Shown piece after piece: positions 42,005 through 49,966 of a stretch of 64,000 nucleotides of DNA. The stretch covers positions 1 to 64,000 of the forward strand of contig PCBI01000002.1 in the NCBI GenBank assembly GCA_002730875.1, written 5' to 3'. A model generated the notes under the pieces. It worked only from the letters and a program-made list of their open reading frames with translations. It had not been told where the DNA came from and did no database searches. The position numbers and the translations under genes were made by a program. The DNA is from Spirochaetaceae bacterium (GTDB lineage: Bacteria; Spirochaetota; Leptospiria; Leptospirales; Leptonemataceae). How positions within the stretch are numbered: the first letter of the stretch is position 1; each line of letters begins with the position of its first letter.

Positions 42005-43363
42005 TTAATAGAGATCCTCCTCTTCGCCTGCCGTTACCAGACGTTTGAGTCCGGCGATGGTTTCTTCGAAAGGAATTCCTTCTTCCACTCTCTGTCGCAA
42101 GAAGGCATTGATGGCAGGCATCAGATCTATGGCTCGATCTACGTCGGCATTGGAGCCCCTGGCATAAGCCCCCAGATTGATAATGTCTTCATTTTCTCTA
42201 TAGGCGGCCAGCAATGCTCGGAGACGCCGGGCGTTCTCCCGATGATCCGGTTCCACTACATTGTCCATAACCCGGGAAACCGACTCGGTGACTTCTACGG
42301 ATGGATAATGGTTTCTACTGGCCAGCCTTCGCGACAGCACAATGTGACCATCCAGCATACCCCGGGTATTGTCCGCCACCGGATCGTTCATATCGTCGGC
42401 TTCTACCAGAACTGTATAGAATCCGGTTATACTACCTGTTGGCAGGGCTCCGGAACGTTCCACCAGGCGGCTGAGTTTGAACCAGACGCCGGGCGGATAC
42501 CCTCCTGGCCCGAGCTGTTCGCCGGTGGTGATGCCGATTTCGCGCAAGGCCATACAGTATCTGGTGACCGAATCCATCAAAAGGTTCACTGTCAGGCCCT
42601 GATCTCGGAAATATTCGGCGGCTGCCGTGGCAAAACTGGCCGCGTACACCTTTTCCATGGCGCTGCGATCGCTGGTGGCCACAAAAACCACGCTTCGGGC
42701 CAGACCTTCTTTGCCCAGATCACGTTCGATGAATTCCCTGACTTCTCGACCCCTTTCTCCCACAAGACATACAATGTTGATGTCGGCCCTGGTGTATCGG
42801 GCCAGCATACCCAGGAGCGTGGATTTACCCACCCCGGTACCCGCGAATATACCAATCCTCTGCCCGCGTCCTACGGTGAGTACAGAATCAATGGCCCGAA
42901 CACCGGTGGGCAGGGGCTCATGGATGGGAAGGCGCTCTGTAGGACCTGGCGGATTGCGATCCGCATGGAAGATGTTTCCCGTAAGCACCGGCGGTCCATC
43001 GTCCAGAGGCCGACCGAGACCATCCAGTACCCGACCCAGCATTTCGTTGCCCACATGGATGGTCATTCGCTGGCCGGTGGCATGTACCATGGAATCCGGA
43101 AAAATGCCCGTTGTGGGACCCAGAGCCACCAGAACCAGATCATGCCCGCGGAAGCCGGTAACCTCGGTCATGATGGATGTGCCGTCGGAAGACTCTACCT
43201 TGCAGATCTGTCCTATGGATGTGTCTGGCGGGCCCGAAGAGAGAATGGTCTGGCCGCTCACCTGAATCACCTTGCCCAGGGGACGCATGGGATCCATCTG
43301 ATTCAAGATCGTATTGTATTTGTTCAGCACCAGCAGATGATCTTTTCTTGAATCTTCCGACAT
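42005..43363 (-). CDS. fliI: Flagellum-specific ATPase FliI
   Basis: 452 aa, an F1-beta-like ATPase that powers type III flagellar export. The P-loop reads GIFAGTGVGKSTLLGML, the Walker B region NLLMDSVTRY, and GERGREVREFIERDLG and SVEVTESVSRVMDNVVEP are typical FliI segments. Length is normal. It starts an operon with fliJ and flbB from a good promoter at 43424-43452. fliF, fliG and fliH, which often precede it, are not adjacent. Confidence 0.96.
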   Translation of the reverse strand: MSEDSRKDHLLVLNKYNTILNQMDPMRPLGKVIQVSGQTILSSGPPDTSIGQICKVESSDGTSIMTEVTGFRGHDLVLVALGPTTGIFPDSMVHATGQRMTIHVGNEMLGRVLDGLGRPLDDGPPVLTGNIFHADRNPPGPTERLPIHEPLPTGVRAIDSVLTVGRGQRIGIFAGTGVGKSTLLGMLARYTRADINIVCLVGERGREVREFIERDLGKEGLARSVVFVATSDRSAMEKVYAASFATAAAEYFRDQGLTVNLLMDSVTRYCMALREIGITTGEQLGPGGYPPGVWFKLSRLVERSGALPTGSITGFYTVLVEADDMNDPVADNTRGMLDGHIVLSRRLASRNHYPSVEVTESVSRVMDNVVEPDHRENARRLRALLAAYRENEDIINLGAYARGSNADVDRAIDLMPAINAFLRQRVEEGIPFEETIAGLKRLVTAGEEEDLY

Positions 43364-43423
43364 TATTGCGAGTCTGGCCTTCGAGCCCGTGATTTGTACA
43401 CAAAATTTTCTTCTTTATAAGCC

Positions 43424-43452
43424 ATTATAGCGGTATTTTTGTAGTCTGCTAA
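43424..43452 (-). promoter_or_regulatory. Sigma-70-like promoter of fliI-fliJ-flbB
   Basis: Read on the minus strand: ttagca (complement of 43447-43452), a 17-bp spacer and a perfect tataat (complement of 43424-43429). Predicted initiation near 43417 leaves a leader of about 54 nt. This looks like a housekeeping rather than a flagellar sigma promoter. Confidence 0.68.
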
Positions 43453-43539
43453 CGTAGCGGACAGCTCTACTGTTTCAGGATACTGGAGCCAAACCAGCAA
43501 TCCAGGACAAACCCGGGGCTTGAATTTCGGATAAATATT

Positions 43540-44460
43540 ATGCAGACCAGTGACGGCACCAGTCCCGGGCTACCCGGTGCGGCAAACCTGGATGAGGTAG
43601 CCATTCTGGGTGTTCTTTCGGACCATAAGCTCATAACCCCCGCACAGAAGCAGGAAGTCATTGACCTGCACAACGAAACCGGCACCCCTCCGGGTCAGAT
43701 ATTGATCCGAAAAAGGATCCTGAACGAAAAGGCTCTCTACAAGTTCATCTGCAAGGATCTGGGAATGAATCCGGACAAGCCCTACGGCACCCGATCCTTT
43801 ACCATCGCCGGACTGACGATTTCCAGGTTCAAAACCAGCGGGGATTTCTACGGCATTTTTCCCATGGCCCACGGTCGCATTGCGGTTACCCTGAGTGACG
43901 TAAGCGGCAAGGGACTGGAAGCCGGTATACTGGCGATCCTGCTGGCGAACCTGCTTCGCGAGGGGATTCAGATGCAAAACATTGTGCCCAATGCCATCAT
44001 GAAGCGGATCAACCTGGCCAGCTGGAACTTCTTTGGCGCCGATCAATTCGCCACTTTTGTTGTAATGGTGCTGGATCTTTATTCCGGTACGGTGGAATAC
44101 TGTGCTGCCGGTAGCCCTCCGCTACTTGTATACCGTCACAGAGATCAGTACGTGGAAGAGGTGGATCAGCGAAATATTCCGGTAGGTATCTACGACGATT
44201 TTCAGTTCAAAGGGAACCGACTGAACCTGGAAAAGGGCGATATGCTTCTGGCCTACACGGACGGCGCTTTCGAGGCTCGCGGAATAAGCGGCGATATGTA
44301 CGGAGTGCCCCGACTAAAACATGCATTGATGCGATTCAAAGATCGAAAACTGAGCCGATTGCTTTCTGGACTCAAGGGAGACATGCGAAGGTTCTCCTTT
44401 TTTCGCGGACTGGCGGACGATACCAGCTATGTAGCCATTGTTCGGCACAGAAAGAGGTAA
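43540..44460 (+). CDS. SpoIIE/RsbU-type PP2C serine phosphatase
   Basis: 306 aa. An N-terminal domain of about 85 residues (NLDEVAILGVLSDHKLITPA, PPGQILIRKRILNEKALYKF), which looks like the MshEN/GspE-N helical module, precedes a SpoIIE phosphatase domain: SGDFYGIFP (metal Asp), LSDVSGKGLEAGILA, LAYTDGAFEARG and DDTSYVAIV, so all metal ligands are present. Such enzymes dephosphorylate STAS anti-anti-sigma factors in partner switching; one STAS gene lies at 60199. The stop codon lies two bases before the GTG of the following PTS enzyme I gene. Confidence 0.88.
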   Translation: MQTSDGTSPGLPGAANLDEVAILGVLSDHKLITPAQKQEVIDLHNETGTPPGQILIRKRILNEKALYKFICKDLGMNPDKPYGTRSFTIAGLTISRFKTSGDFYGIFPMAHGRIAVTLSDVSGKGLEAGILAILLANLLREGIQMQNIVPNAIMKRINLASWNFFGADQFATFVVMVLDLYSGTVEYCAAGSPPLLVYRHRDQYVEEVDQRNIPVGIYDDFQFKGNRLNLEKGDMLLAYTDGAFEARGISGDMYGVPRLKHALMRFKDRKLSRLLSGLKGDMRRFSFFRGLADDTSYVAIVRHRKR

Positions 44461-44462
44461 CC

Positions 44463-46142
44463 GTGGAATCCCTGCGAAAGGAATACTACGGTCTTTGCTC
44501 GGTGGAAGGCTATGCCCTGGGGCGCATTCGAAAATTCCCGGAACATCCCGTGGATTTTCATGCCGGGGAAATCTCCCGGGACGATGTACCGGACGAGCTG
44601 GAGCGATTTCGCCGCGCCCTGGAAGAGGCCAGGCGCGAAACCAGGGATATCTCCAGGGATCTCGCTCCGGAGTTAAAGGGAATCTTTGACGCCCAGGATC
44701 TAATGTACGAAGATCCCATGTTTGTGGATCCCATCGAAAAGAACATCAGCCTGGGAATGAATGCGGAAGGCGCCCTGGAAGACACTTATCTGGATCTGAA
44801 AAAAGGTTTCGAAGCTTTGCCAGAAGGCGTCTTCAAAGAGCGGGTGTCGGACCTGGAGGACGTAGTTCATCGTTTGCTCAAGCGCCTGCGGCAGCATCAG
44901 GATGAAGTTTTTCCGTATCAGACATTTCTGGAAGGTCTGGGTGGCGATGACATTTTAGTGGCCCAGGATCTGGATCCTTCGGCGCTGTTGCATATTCGCA
45001 AGGTGGGTGGCATCGTTCTGGAAGGGGGAGGGCCCATGGGGCACCTTTCGGTGCTGGCCAGCAATCGAGGGATTCCTACCCTGGTTCGTTGCGAAGAGGC
45101 CTGCAAACTTCAGGATGGTAGCGCCGCTCTGCTGCTTGCCCATGAAGGGATTATCGTCGAACATCCGGCCGAAAAAGAAGCCAACAAAGCTCAGAATAGA
45201 ACTCTCAGCCATCTGCCACGAAAGGTAAGACCGTCCGGGGCATTTCATTCCATTCAGATTTCGGTGAACGTGGATGATCTCGAAGGAGTGCAGCGGACCG
45301 CCGAACTGGGCGCGGGTGCCATTGGTTTATTTCGCACAGAGTTTCTGTATATGAAACGTCCCGATCTGATCCTGGATGAGCCCGGTCAAATTCGAATGTA
45401 TGGCCAGATCCTTGCGCCTTTCAAGGACCGAAAGGTAGTGCTCCGGCTCGTGGATCCGGACGAAGACAAAGATCATCCGGCTTTGCATCGATCGGCCAGC
45501 AGTCGGGGACTTCGGGGCCCGGCTTATCTGATGGCGGAGCGCCGAATCATCGAAAGCCAGCTCCGGTGCATCTTTCTGGCCTCCCAGGAAGTGGGTATGC
45601 AGCCGGAGCAATTGGGAATCCTCATTCCGCTGGTTTCTTCGGTTACCGATTTGCAGGATGTGCTCGATATCTGGAAGCCGCAGATCCACAATTTATTCGA
45701 AAAGCGAAGACCCCTTCTGGGCGCCATGCTGGAGACTCCGGCGGCCTGTATGAGCGTTCGCGACCTGGGACGTTACGTAGATTTTTTCAGCATTGGCACC
45801 AACGATCTGGTGCGTTACAGCTTTGCTACCAGTCGCTCCTTTCTGGCCGAATACTATCGTGAACCCGGACTGTTTCGCATGCTTCGCAACGTATTCGAAT
45901 CCACCGATCGGCCGGTCAGCGTTTGCGGACAACTGGGTATGCGGGAAGGTTTTGCTTCCGCTCTGGTTGGGCTGGGGGCGCGGGAGTTGAGCGGCTCCTT
46001 CAAGCAAACCTATCGAATTGCCATGGAGCTTGAATCGCACAGCCTCAAAAGTATGCAGGACCTGGCCGATCAGATATGTCAGGCGGCTACGCGGGACGAT
46101 GTGGATTCACTGATTTATAATTACTTGCATATCGGCCGGTAG
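44463..46142 (+). CDS. PTS enzyme I (phosphoenolpyruvate-protein phosphotransferase) paralog
   Basis: 559 aa, GTG start, close to the 575 of EI. The phospho-His region reads EGGGPMGHLSVLASNRGIP with His194 (usual GGxTSHxAI). The PEP-binding domain has GAIGLFRTEFLYM, LRLVDPDEDKDH, AMLETPAACM, FFSIGTNDLVRY and VSVCGQLG with acid-base Cys488. All catalytic residues are present, so it should be active. Because the TSH motif is MGH and no HPr, EIIA or sugar gene adjoins, it may be a regulatory EI. It is translationally close-coupled to the phosphatase. Its 3' end overlaps the convergent rluA gene by 36 bp. Confidence 0.9.
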   Translation: MESLRKEYYGLCSVEGYALGRIRKFPEHPVDFHAGEISRDDVPDELERFRRALEEARRETRDISRDLAPELKGIFDAQDLMYEDPMFVDPIEKNISLGMNAEGALEDTYLDLKKGFEALPEGVFKERVSDLEDVVHRLLKRLRQHQDEVFPYQTFLEGLGGDDILVAQDLDPSALLHIRKVGGIVLEGGGPMGHLSVLASNRGIPTLVRCEEACKLQDGSAALLLAHEGIIVEHPAEKEANKAQNRTLSHLPRKVRPSGAFHSIQISVNVDDLEGVQRTAELGAGAIGLFRTEFLYMKRPDLILDEPGQIRMYGQILAPFKDRKVVLRLVDPDEDKDHPALHRSASSRGLRGPAYLMAERRIIESQLRCIFLASQEVGMQPEQLGILIPLVSSVTDLQDVLDIWKPQIHNLFEKRRPLLGAMLETPAACMSVRDLGRYVDFFSIGTNDLVRYSFATSRSFLAEYYREPGLFRMLRNVFESTDRPVSVCGQLGMREGFASALVGLGARELSGSFKQTYRIAMELESHSLKSMQDLADQICQAATRDDVDSLIYNYLHIGR

Positions 46143-47333
46143 ATCGGAGCGAAACTCCATAGGCTTGCCGCTTTCGGGATGCATGATGCGCAGTACATGG
46201 CTGTGCAAGGCCACCCGCTCCATTCTCAGCTTTGCCAGTTGCTCCGGAGTTTCCCGGTCATGAATAAACCGTAAATACTGAGCCGGATCCACGCCATACA
46301 TACGATCGCCCACCACTGGAAATCCCAGGCTCTGTAAAGTAGCCCGTATCTGATGCATGCGTCCGGTATGTAATCGGCATAGGATCAGACTGAGCCCATG
46401 GATTTGTTTCAGGCATTTGAAATCCGTATGGCAGGCTTTGCGTCCGGCATCCCGGTGACTCTGATCCCGAGAGTCCTGGTCTCGGGCCTGCTCGCGGTGG
46501 CCGCTCCCAGTAGCGCGGGCATCCTGCGGATGCGGATCGGTAGAAACAGGAATGGCAATCTCACGGACCGATGTAGCGCTCACGCCGGAATAGGGCTTTC
46601 TTGATCCTTTTTCCGAGGGCCGATGGCTATGTTGTCGATGGGATTCTGGATGCGCGCCCAGAGCCTCCGGATGGGAGGCCAGAACTTCCAGTACCGCTGT
46701 ATTGTTTCTGGAAACTGCGGGCCAGAATCGTTGCTTCTTTCGGACTTCGCTTTCGGGGTCCGGACCAATCCATCCTGCTGCCTGTAACCAATCGCCCTCC
46801 GCCGGAAAATCGCCTTCAACAATCACCAGATACTCTTTTTCCAGGTTTCCGGTACGCACCATGCGGGCCAGGCTACTGGCGCAAGCTCGGCTTTCGGCAA
46901 GGAGCATAATTCCGGAGGTTTCCCGGTCCAGCCGGTGCACGGGTCGGGGATGATAGGCCTCATCGTCAGCGGACAATTTTTCAATCAGGATGTGTTGCAG
47001 GGTATTCTTGTGGTAGGCTCCGGAAGGATGCACCGGCAGATTGGGCGGCTTATCGATTACAAGAAGGCATGAGTCCCGGTAGATTATGCCAACATCGGTG
47101 TTTACCTCGGGCTCTTTTTTCCGCTGATACTCGATTCGGATTTTATCGCCGACGTGCAACTTTCTCGAGGGGCGGGCCGTCTCTCCGTTCACCAGAACAT
47201 GACCTTCATGGATCCTTTCCTGCCAGCCCGTGCGATTCACCACCGGGAATCGATGACTCAAGAAAAGATCCAGGCGAACCCGGGCCTGATCCGGGGTTAC
47301 CTCATATTCCAGTTCTGTCCATTCAAGGTCCAT
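46107..47333 (-). CDS. RluA-family pseudouridine synthase with a large low-complexity insert
   Basis: 408 aa (family usually about 300-330). An N-terminal S4 domain (VRLDLFLSHRFP, VLVNGETARPSRKLHVGDKI) precedes the catalytic domain with VHRLDRETSG (catalytic Asp136) and CRLHTGRMHQIRATL. Between KKQRFWPAVS and RKACHTDFKCL there are about 90 extra residues (roughly 215-305), rich in His, Arg, Ser, Asp and Gln (HREQARDQDSRDQSHRD). The rest of the fold appears intact. The gene modifies uridines in rRNA or tRNA. It overlaps the convergent EI gene by 36 bp. The insert may be a disordered RNA-binding loop or an artefact of a frame change, to be checked. Confidence 0.87.
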   Translation of the reverse strand: MDLEWTELEYEVTPDQARVRLDLFLSHRFPVVNRTGWQERIHEGHVLVNGETARPSRKLHVGDKIRIEYQRKKEPEVNTDVGIIYRDSCLLVIDKPPNLPVHPSGAYHKNTLQHILIEKLSADDEAYHPRPVHRLDRETSGIMLLAESRACASSLARMVRTGNLEKEYLVIVEGDFPAEGDWLQAAGWIGPDPESEVRKKQRFWPAVSRNNTAVLEVLASHPEALGAHPESHRQHSHRPSEKGSRKPYSGVSATSVREIAIPVSTDPHPQDARATGSGHREQARDQDSRDQSHRDAGRKACHTDFKCLKQIHGLSLILCRLHTGRMHQIRATLQSLGFPVVGDRMYGVDPAQYLRFIHDRETPEQLAKLRMERVALHSHVLRIMHPESGKPMEFRSDLPADMQVIINQ

Positions 47334-47426
47334 AAAAGTGTAAACGAAATCGAAACTGCAAACCCTTAGAGTAAGGGGAGGGCGTCAGGCTTTCCCCTGG
47401 ATCAGATACAGGAGGATAGAATCAAA

Positions 47427-48008
47427 ATGACCGAAACTCTGCCAACCGGAAAGAAAGCCTGGAAAGAGATCAAAGAAGGGAAAGAAAAGTTTCAAGAAAT
47501 CATCAAAATGCTTGTGGATTTTGACGAACGCACCGGGCGTCACGGCTACGCGCCGCTCAAGGAGTGCCATTATATGCGCAAGGCAATAGCTGTAGGAGAG
47601 CCTTCCCATATTCGCATCCTGGCCTGCTCCTATCCGGCTTTCCTCTACTACGTAGCCGCCGAGCTATCCAATGACCAGGGTCATGTGACTACATGTTGGG
47701 TCCATGAAGACGGAGTGAAAGCCGAACGCAAGGACCGTCAGGATGAACCCGACCACCCGGTACACGGGGTTTTATGCATGTCCGATCTATTCGAACAAAA
47801 TGCCGAGATTGGCGCCGAGGACAGGCAGGCTCTGGGACCCTTGATGCAGGAATACATGGGCCGGGCGGATAGTTCTGCCGAGGAACTGGTGGAAGAGCGC
47901 AAGGAAAAACAAAGAAAAGAAAGCGCCCTGCGAAAAAAGCAAAGGGAGCAAAAAGAAAAAAGGGAAAATCAGGCTAGAGCCAGGCAGAATTCCGGCGAAG
48001 ATCTCTGA
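47427..48008 (+). CDS. Hypothetical protein with charged C-terminal tail
   Basis: 193 aa, ATG behind aggagg. The N-terminus is basic-acidic helix (AWKEIKEGKEKFQEIIKML), the middle has a globular core (HIRILACSYPAFLYYVAAEL, TTCWVHEDGVKAERKD) and the last 45 residues are a highly charged helix (EERKEKQRKESALRKKQRE and on). No family is recognised. Single gene, ending before the terminator at 48082-48110. Confidence 0.7.
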   Translation: MTETLPTGKKAWKEIKEGKEKFQEIIKMLVDFDERTGRHGYAPLKECHYMRKAIAVGEPSHIRILACSYPAFLYYVAAELSNDQGHVTTCWVHEDGVKAERKDRQDEPDHPVHGVLCMSDLFEQNAEIGAEDRQALGPLMQEYMGRADSSAEELVEERKEKQRKESALRKKQREQKEKRENQARARQNSGEDL

Positions 48009-48081
48009 CCCAATCGGCGCGCGGCCCGATGTAGGGCCTGCAGGGAGTCCTGTTCGTAGAATCTCAGTAGACACCGGACAC

Positions 48082-48110
48082 AAAAAAGGCCGCCTGGATG
48101 GCGGCCTTCT
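48082..48110 (-). terminator. Terminator of ompL1 (bidirectional in form)
   Basis: aaggccgcc (48086-48094) and ggcggcctt (48100-48108) form a perfect 9-bp stem with a 5-nt loop. Six A residues (48082-48087) on the left supply the U-run for minus-strand transcripts, so it chiefly serves ompL1. T-rich bases to the right may help plus-strand termination. Confidence 0.85.
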
Positions 48111-48161
48111 TCTCAGTTCTTCCGTTCGGGCTCTTATGAGCCTGGTTGGACGGAAAACCGA

Positions 48162-49091
48162 TTATAGTTTCATTTTGTATCCGAAACGGTAGCTCCAGCC
48201 GCCAATCGCAATTGGATAGGAAGGGAAAGGAGCAAGACCTTGCTGACCTGCCTGGCTTTCAGCGCGGGCATTGCCCATTCCACCGGAATAAGCTCGGTCG
48301 ATTTCGAAGTACAGTTTGTCCCCGTTGGACATTTTCTTTTCAACTCCAATCAGGAAGTTGAAACCCAGTCCGTTTACACGGAAACGAACGGCTTCACCGA
48401 TTACGTTACCGCCTTTAGGCGCGCCGGTGTTTGCGTCCAGAACAGTGTGAGGACCGGTAGCTGTTCCCAGCAGATAGGTAGGAACATCACCCAGGACGTA
48501 TCCGCCTACGTTCCATCCACCGTTGAAGTAGTGAAGGCCAGCGCCAGCATATACTGAAGCGGACTCGCCAATTCCGGTTTTGAAACCATAGTAGAAAGGA
48601 ACTTGCCAGGCATAGTAGTCCCATTTTTGATCCAGCCACTTGAAGCCCATCAGACGGGATTCAGTGTGACCACCCATGATCTTTTTGGTGTACATTACGC
48701 CAAGTCTCCAGAAGGTGTTATCTCCTTCTGACTCATAGAAAGCCGTTAGCTGCAGACCAGTCATACCACCGCGCAGATCGTTGTCGAACAGGAAGCCTGT
48801 TGTCGATTTGTCCAGAGCATCCAGGTTTCTTTCTGAGATAATCAGATCCTGGTTGTTTCCGCGAACTTCGGTCTGGCATGCGGTGTTGGTTCCGCACCCT
48901 TGCAGTCGGGTAACGCCATTCAGGCTGGCATTCCCTACGGAACTTTCCAGACCATCCAGAACGATAGTATTTGTGAGCTGACCCAGGTCAAATTGTAGAC
49001 CTGCTCCCAGCCCCAGGTAGCTTTCAGCATGAACACTGCTGGCGAACACGGTAGTGAACGCTACAGCAAGTAATTTATTGCGATACTTCAT
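48162..49091 (-). CDS. ompL1: OmpL1-type outer-membrane porin
   Basis: 309 aa. A signal peptide (MKYRNKLLAVAFTTVFASSV, cleaved near HAE) precedes GLGAGLQFDLGQL, matching Leptospira OmpL1 (GFGLQLDLGQL). Other shared pieces are TTGFLFDND and GGMTG regions, YTKKIMGGHT (OmpL1 YTQKISGGIT), AGAGLHYFNGGWN, NGLGFNFLIGVEKK and the end FPSYPIAIGGWSYRFGYKMKL-type sequence closing GGxxYRFGYK. It is a transmembrane porin of the leptospiral surface. There is a strong ribosome binding site (ggagg, complement of 49103-49107) and a terminator, and the gene stands alone as a monocistronic unit. Confidence 0.93.
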   Translation of the reverse strand: MKYRNKLLAVAFTTVFASSVHAESYLGLGAGLQFDLGQLTNTIVLDGLESSVGNASLNGVTRLQGCGTNTACQTEVRGNNQDLIISERNLDALDKSTTGFLFDNDLRGGMTGLQLTAFYESEGDNTFWRLGVMYTKKIMGGHTESRLMGFKWLDQKWDYYAWQVPFYYGFKTGIGESASVYAGAGLHYFNGGWNVGGYVLGDVPTYLLGTATGPHTVLDANTGAPKGGNVIGEAVRFRVNGLGFNFLIGVEKKMSNGDKLYFEIDRAYSGGMGNARAESQAGQQGLAPFPSYPIAIGGWSYRFGYKMKL

Positions 49092-49489
49092 GAAGTTGCA
49101 ATCCTCCGATATTTTCAGCGAGAAGCCGAATTTGAGCGCGAGTATGCGACTCCATATATATAGTCGTCAAATAAAAAACGGTTTTATTCGTCATCCGGTC
49201 TATATTTGCAAAATGATGCGCTGCACCAGCGTGGTTTCGCCGGTCCAATTGTGCAAAGCATTACAACTCTCGAGATAAACCGGGCTTTGATCGGCACATT
49301 AAGGGGGAATGGATTTCGGGAACTTGATATCAATGCGGCTGATTGGCCCTTATATGCTGTTCCCTGCTAGGAGACACCCCTGGCGACTTCCAATGGATTC
49401 ACCTGCATACTTCCGGTTGGTTCAATGGAAACTGAGGGGATGGTATCTCGTCCTCGGCGCAGGGTTCCCTACCGACACTGACAAGCACT
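49092..49489. other. 398-bp gene-free region upstream of ompL1
   Basis: I find no credible gene here. It holds the ompL1 leader and control region: an AT-rich block (49150-49200) with tatata runs and a ttgacg (complement of 49165-49170). Further toward 49489 the sequence has no repeats, no tRNA and no obvious hairpin. The distance between the ompL1 start and the RNase HI gene end is unusual for this otherwise compact region, so long-range regulation or an unseen small RNA is possible. Confidence 0.5.
49141..49170 (-). promoter_or_regulatory. Possible ompL1 promoter
   Basis: On the minus strand, ttgacg (complement of 49165-49170), an 18-bp spacer and catact (complement of 49141-49146; four of six to TATAAT). 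Start would be near 49134, with a leader of about 43 nt. Alternative -10 sequences (tatata) upstream are also present, so the choice is tentative. Confidence 0.35.
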
Positions 49490-49942
49490 CTATTTTAGCG
49501 CCTCATTGGCCAGGGCATCGGCCCTTTTGTTGAGCTCGCGGGGGATGTGTTGCACCGAAAAGGAGCCGGCCTGCTTCAGTACCGACATTACTTCTTCGTA
49601 TACAGGCTTCAGATTGGCATTCTTGACCTTGTATTTTCCTTCTATCTGGCGAATCACAAGCTGCGAATCCATCCGAATGTTGATCCGATGATTGGCGTAC
49701 TCGGCTCCCAGGCTACTCTGGATCGCTTTCAGTCCTTCGAGCAAGGAGCGGTATTCCGCTATGTTATTGGTGGCCTTTCCGATGGCCCGGCTAATCTGGA
49801 TTAGCTCGGAGCTGTCCGCACTCCTGTCCGGATCTCGGTCATACACCACCGCTCCTATTGAGGCAGGCCCTGGATTTCCTTTACTTGCACCATCACAGTA
49901 CAGGTATCTTTCTGGTTCTGGAAATAGACTTTCGGAATCCAC
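49490..49942 (-). CDS. rnhA: Ribonuclease HI
   Basis: 150 aa. It cleaves RNA in RNA-DNA hybrids. Catalytic segments: CDGASKGNPGPASIG (first Asp, Asp17), NNIAEYRSLLEGL (Glu), IRMDSQLVIRQIEG (second Asp) and NKRADALANEALK (last Asp). The sequence is of the archaeal-like or plant-like RNase HI subgroup, lacking the E. coli basic protrusion. The start is GTG at 49942, and no clear ribosome binding site precedes it. The start codon lies only 24 bp from the start of the divergent dehydrogenase gene. Confidence 0.93.
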   Translation of the reverse strand: MDSESLFPEPERYLYCDGASKGNPGPASIGAVVYDRDPDRSADSSELIQISRAIGKATNNIAEYRSLLEGLKAIQSSLGAEYANHRINIRMDSQLVIRQIEGKYKVKNANLKPVYEEVMSVLKQAGSFSVQHIPRELNKRADALANEALK

Positions 49943-49966
49943 ATCACCAAACGGCAGGACAGTTCA

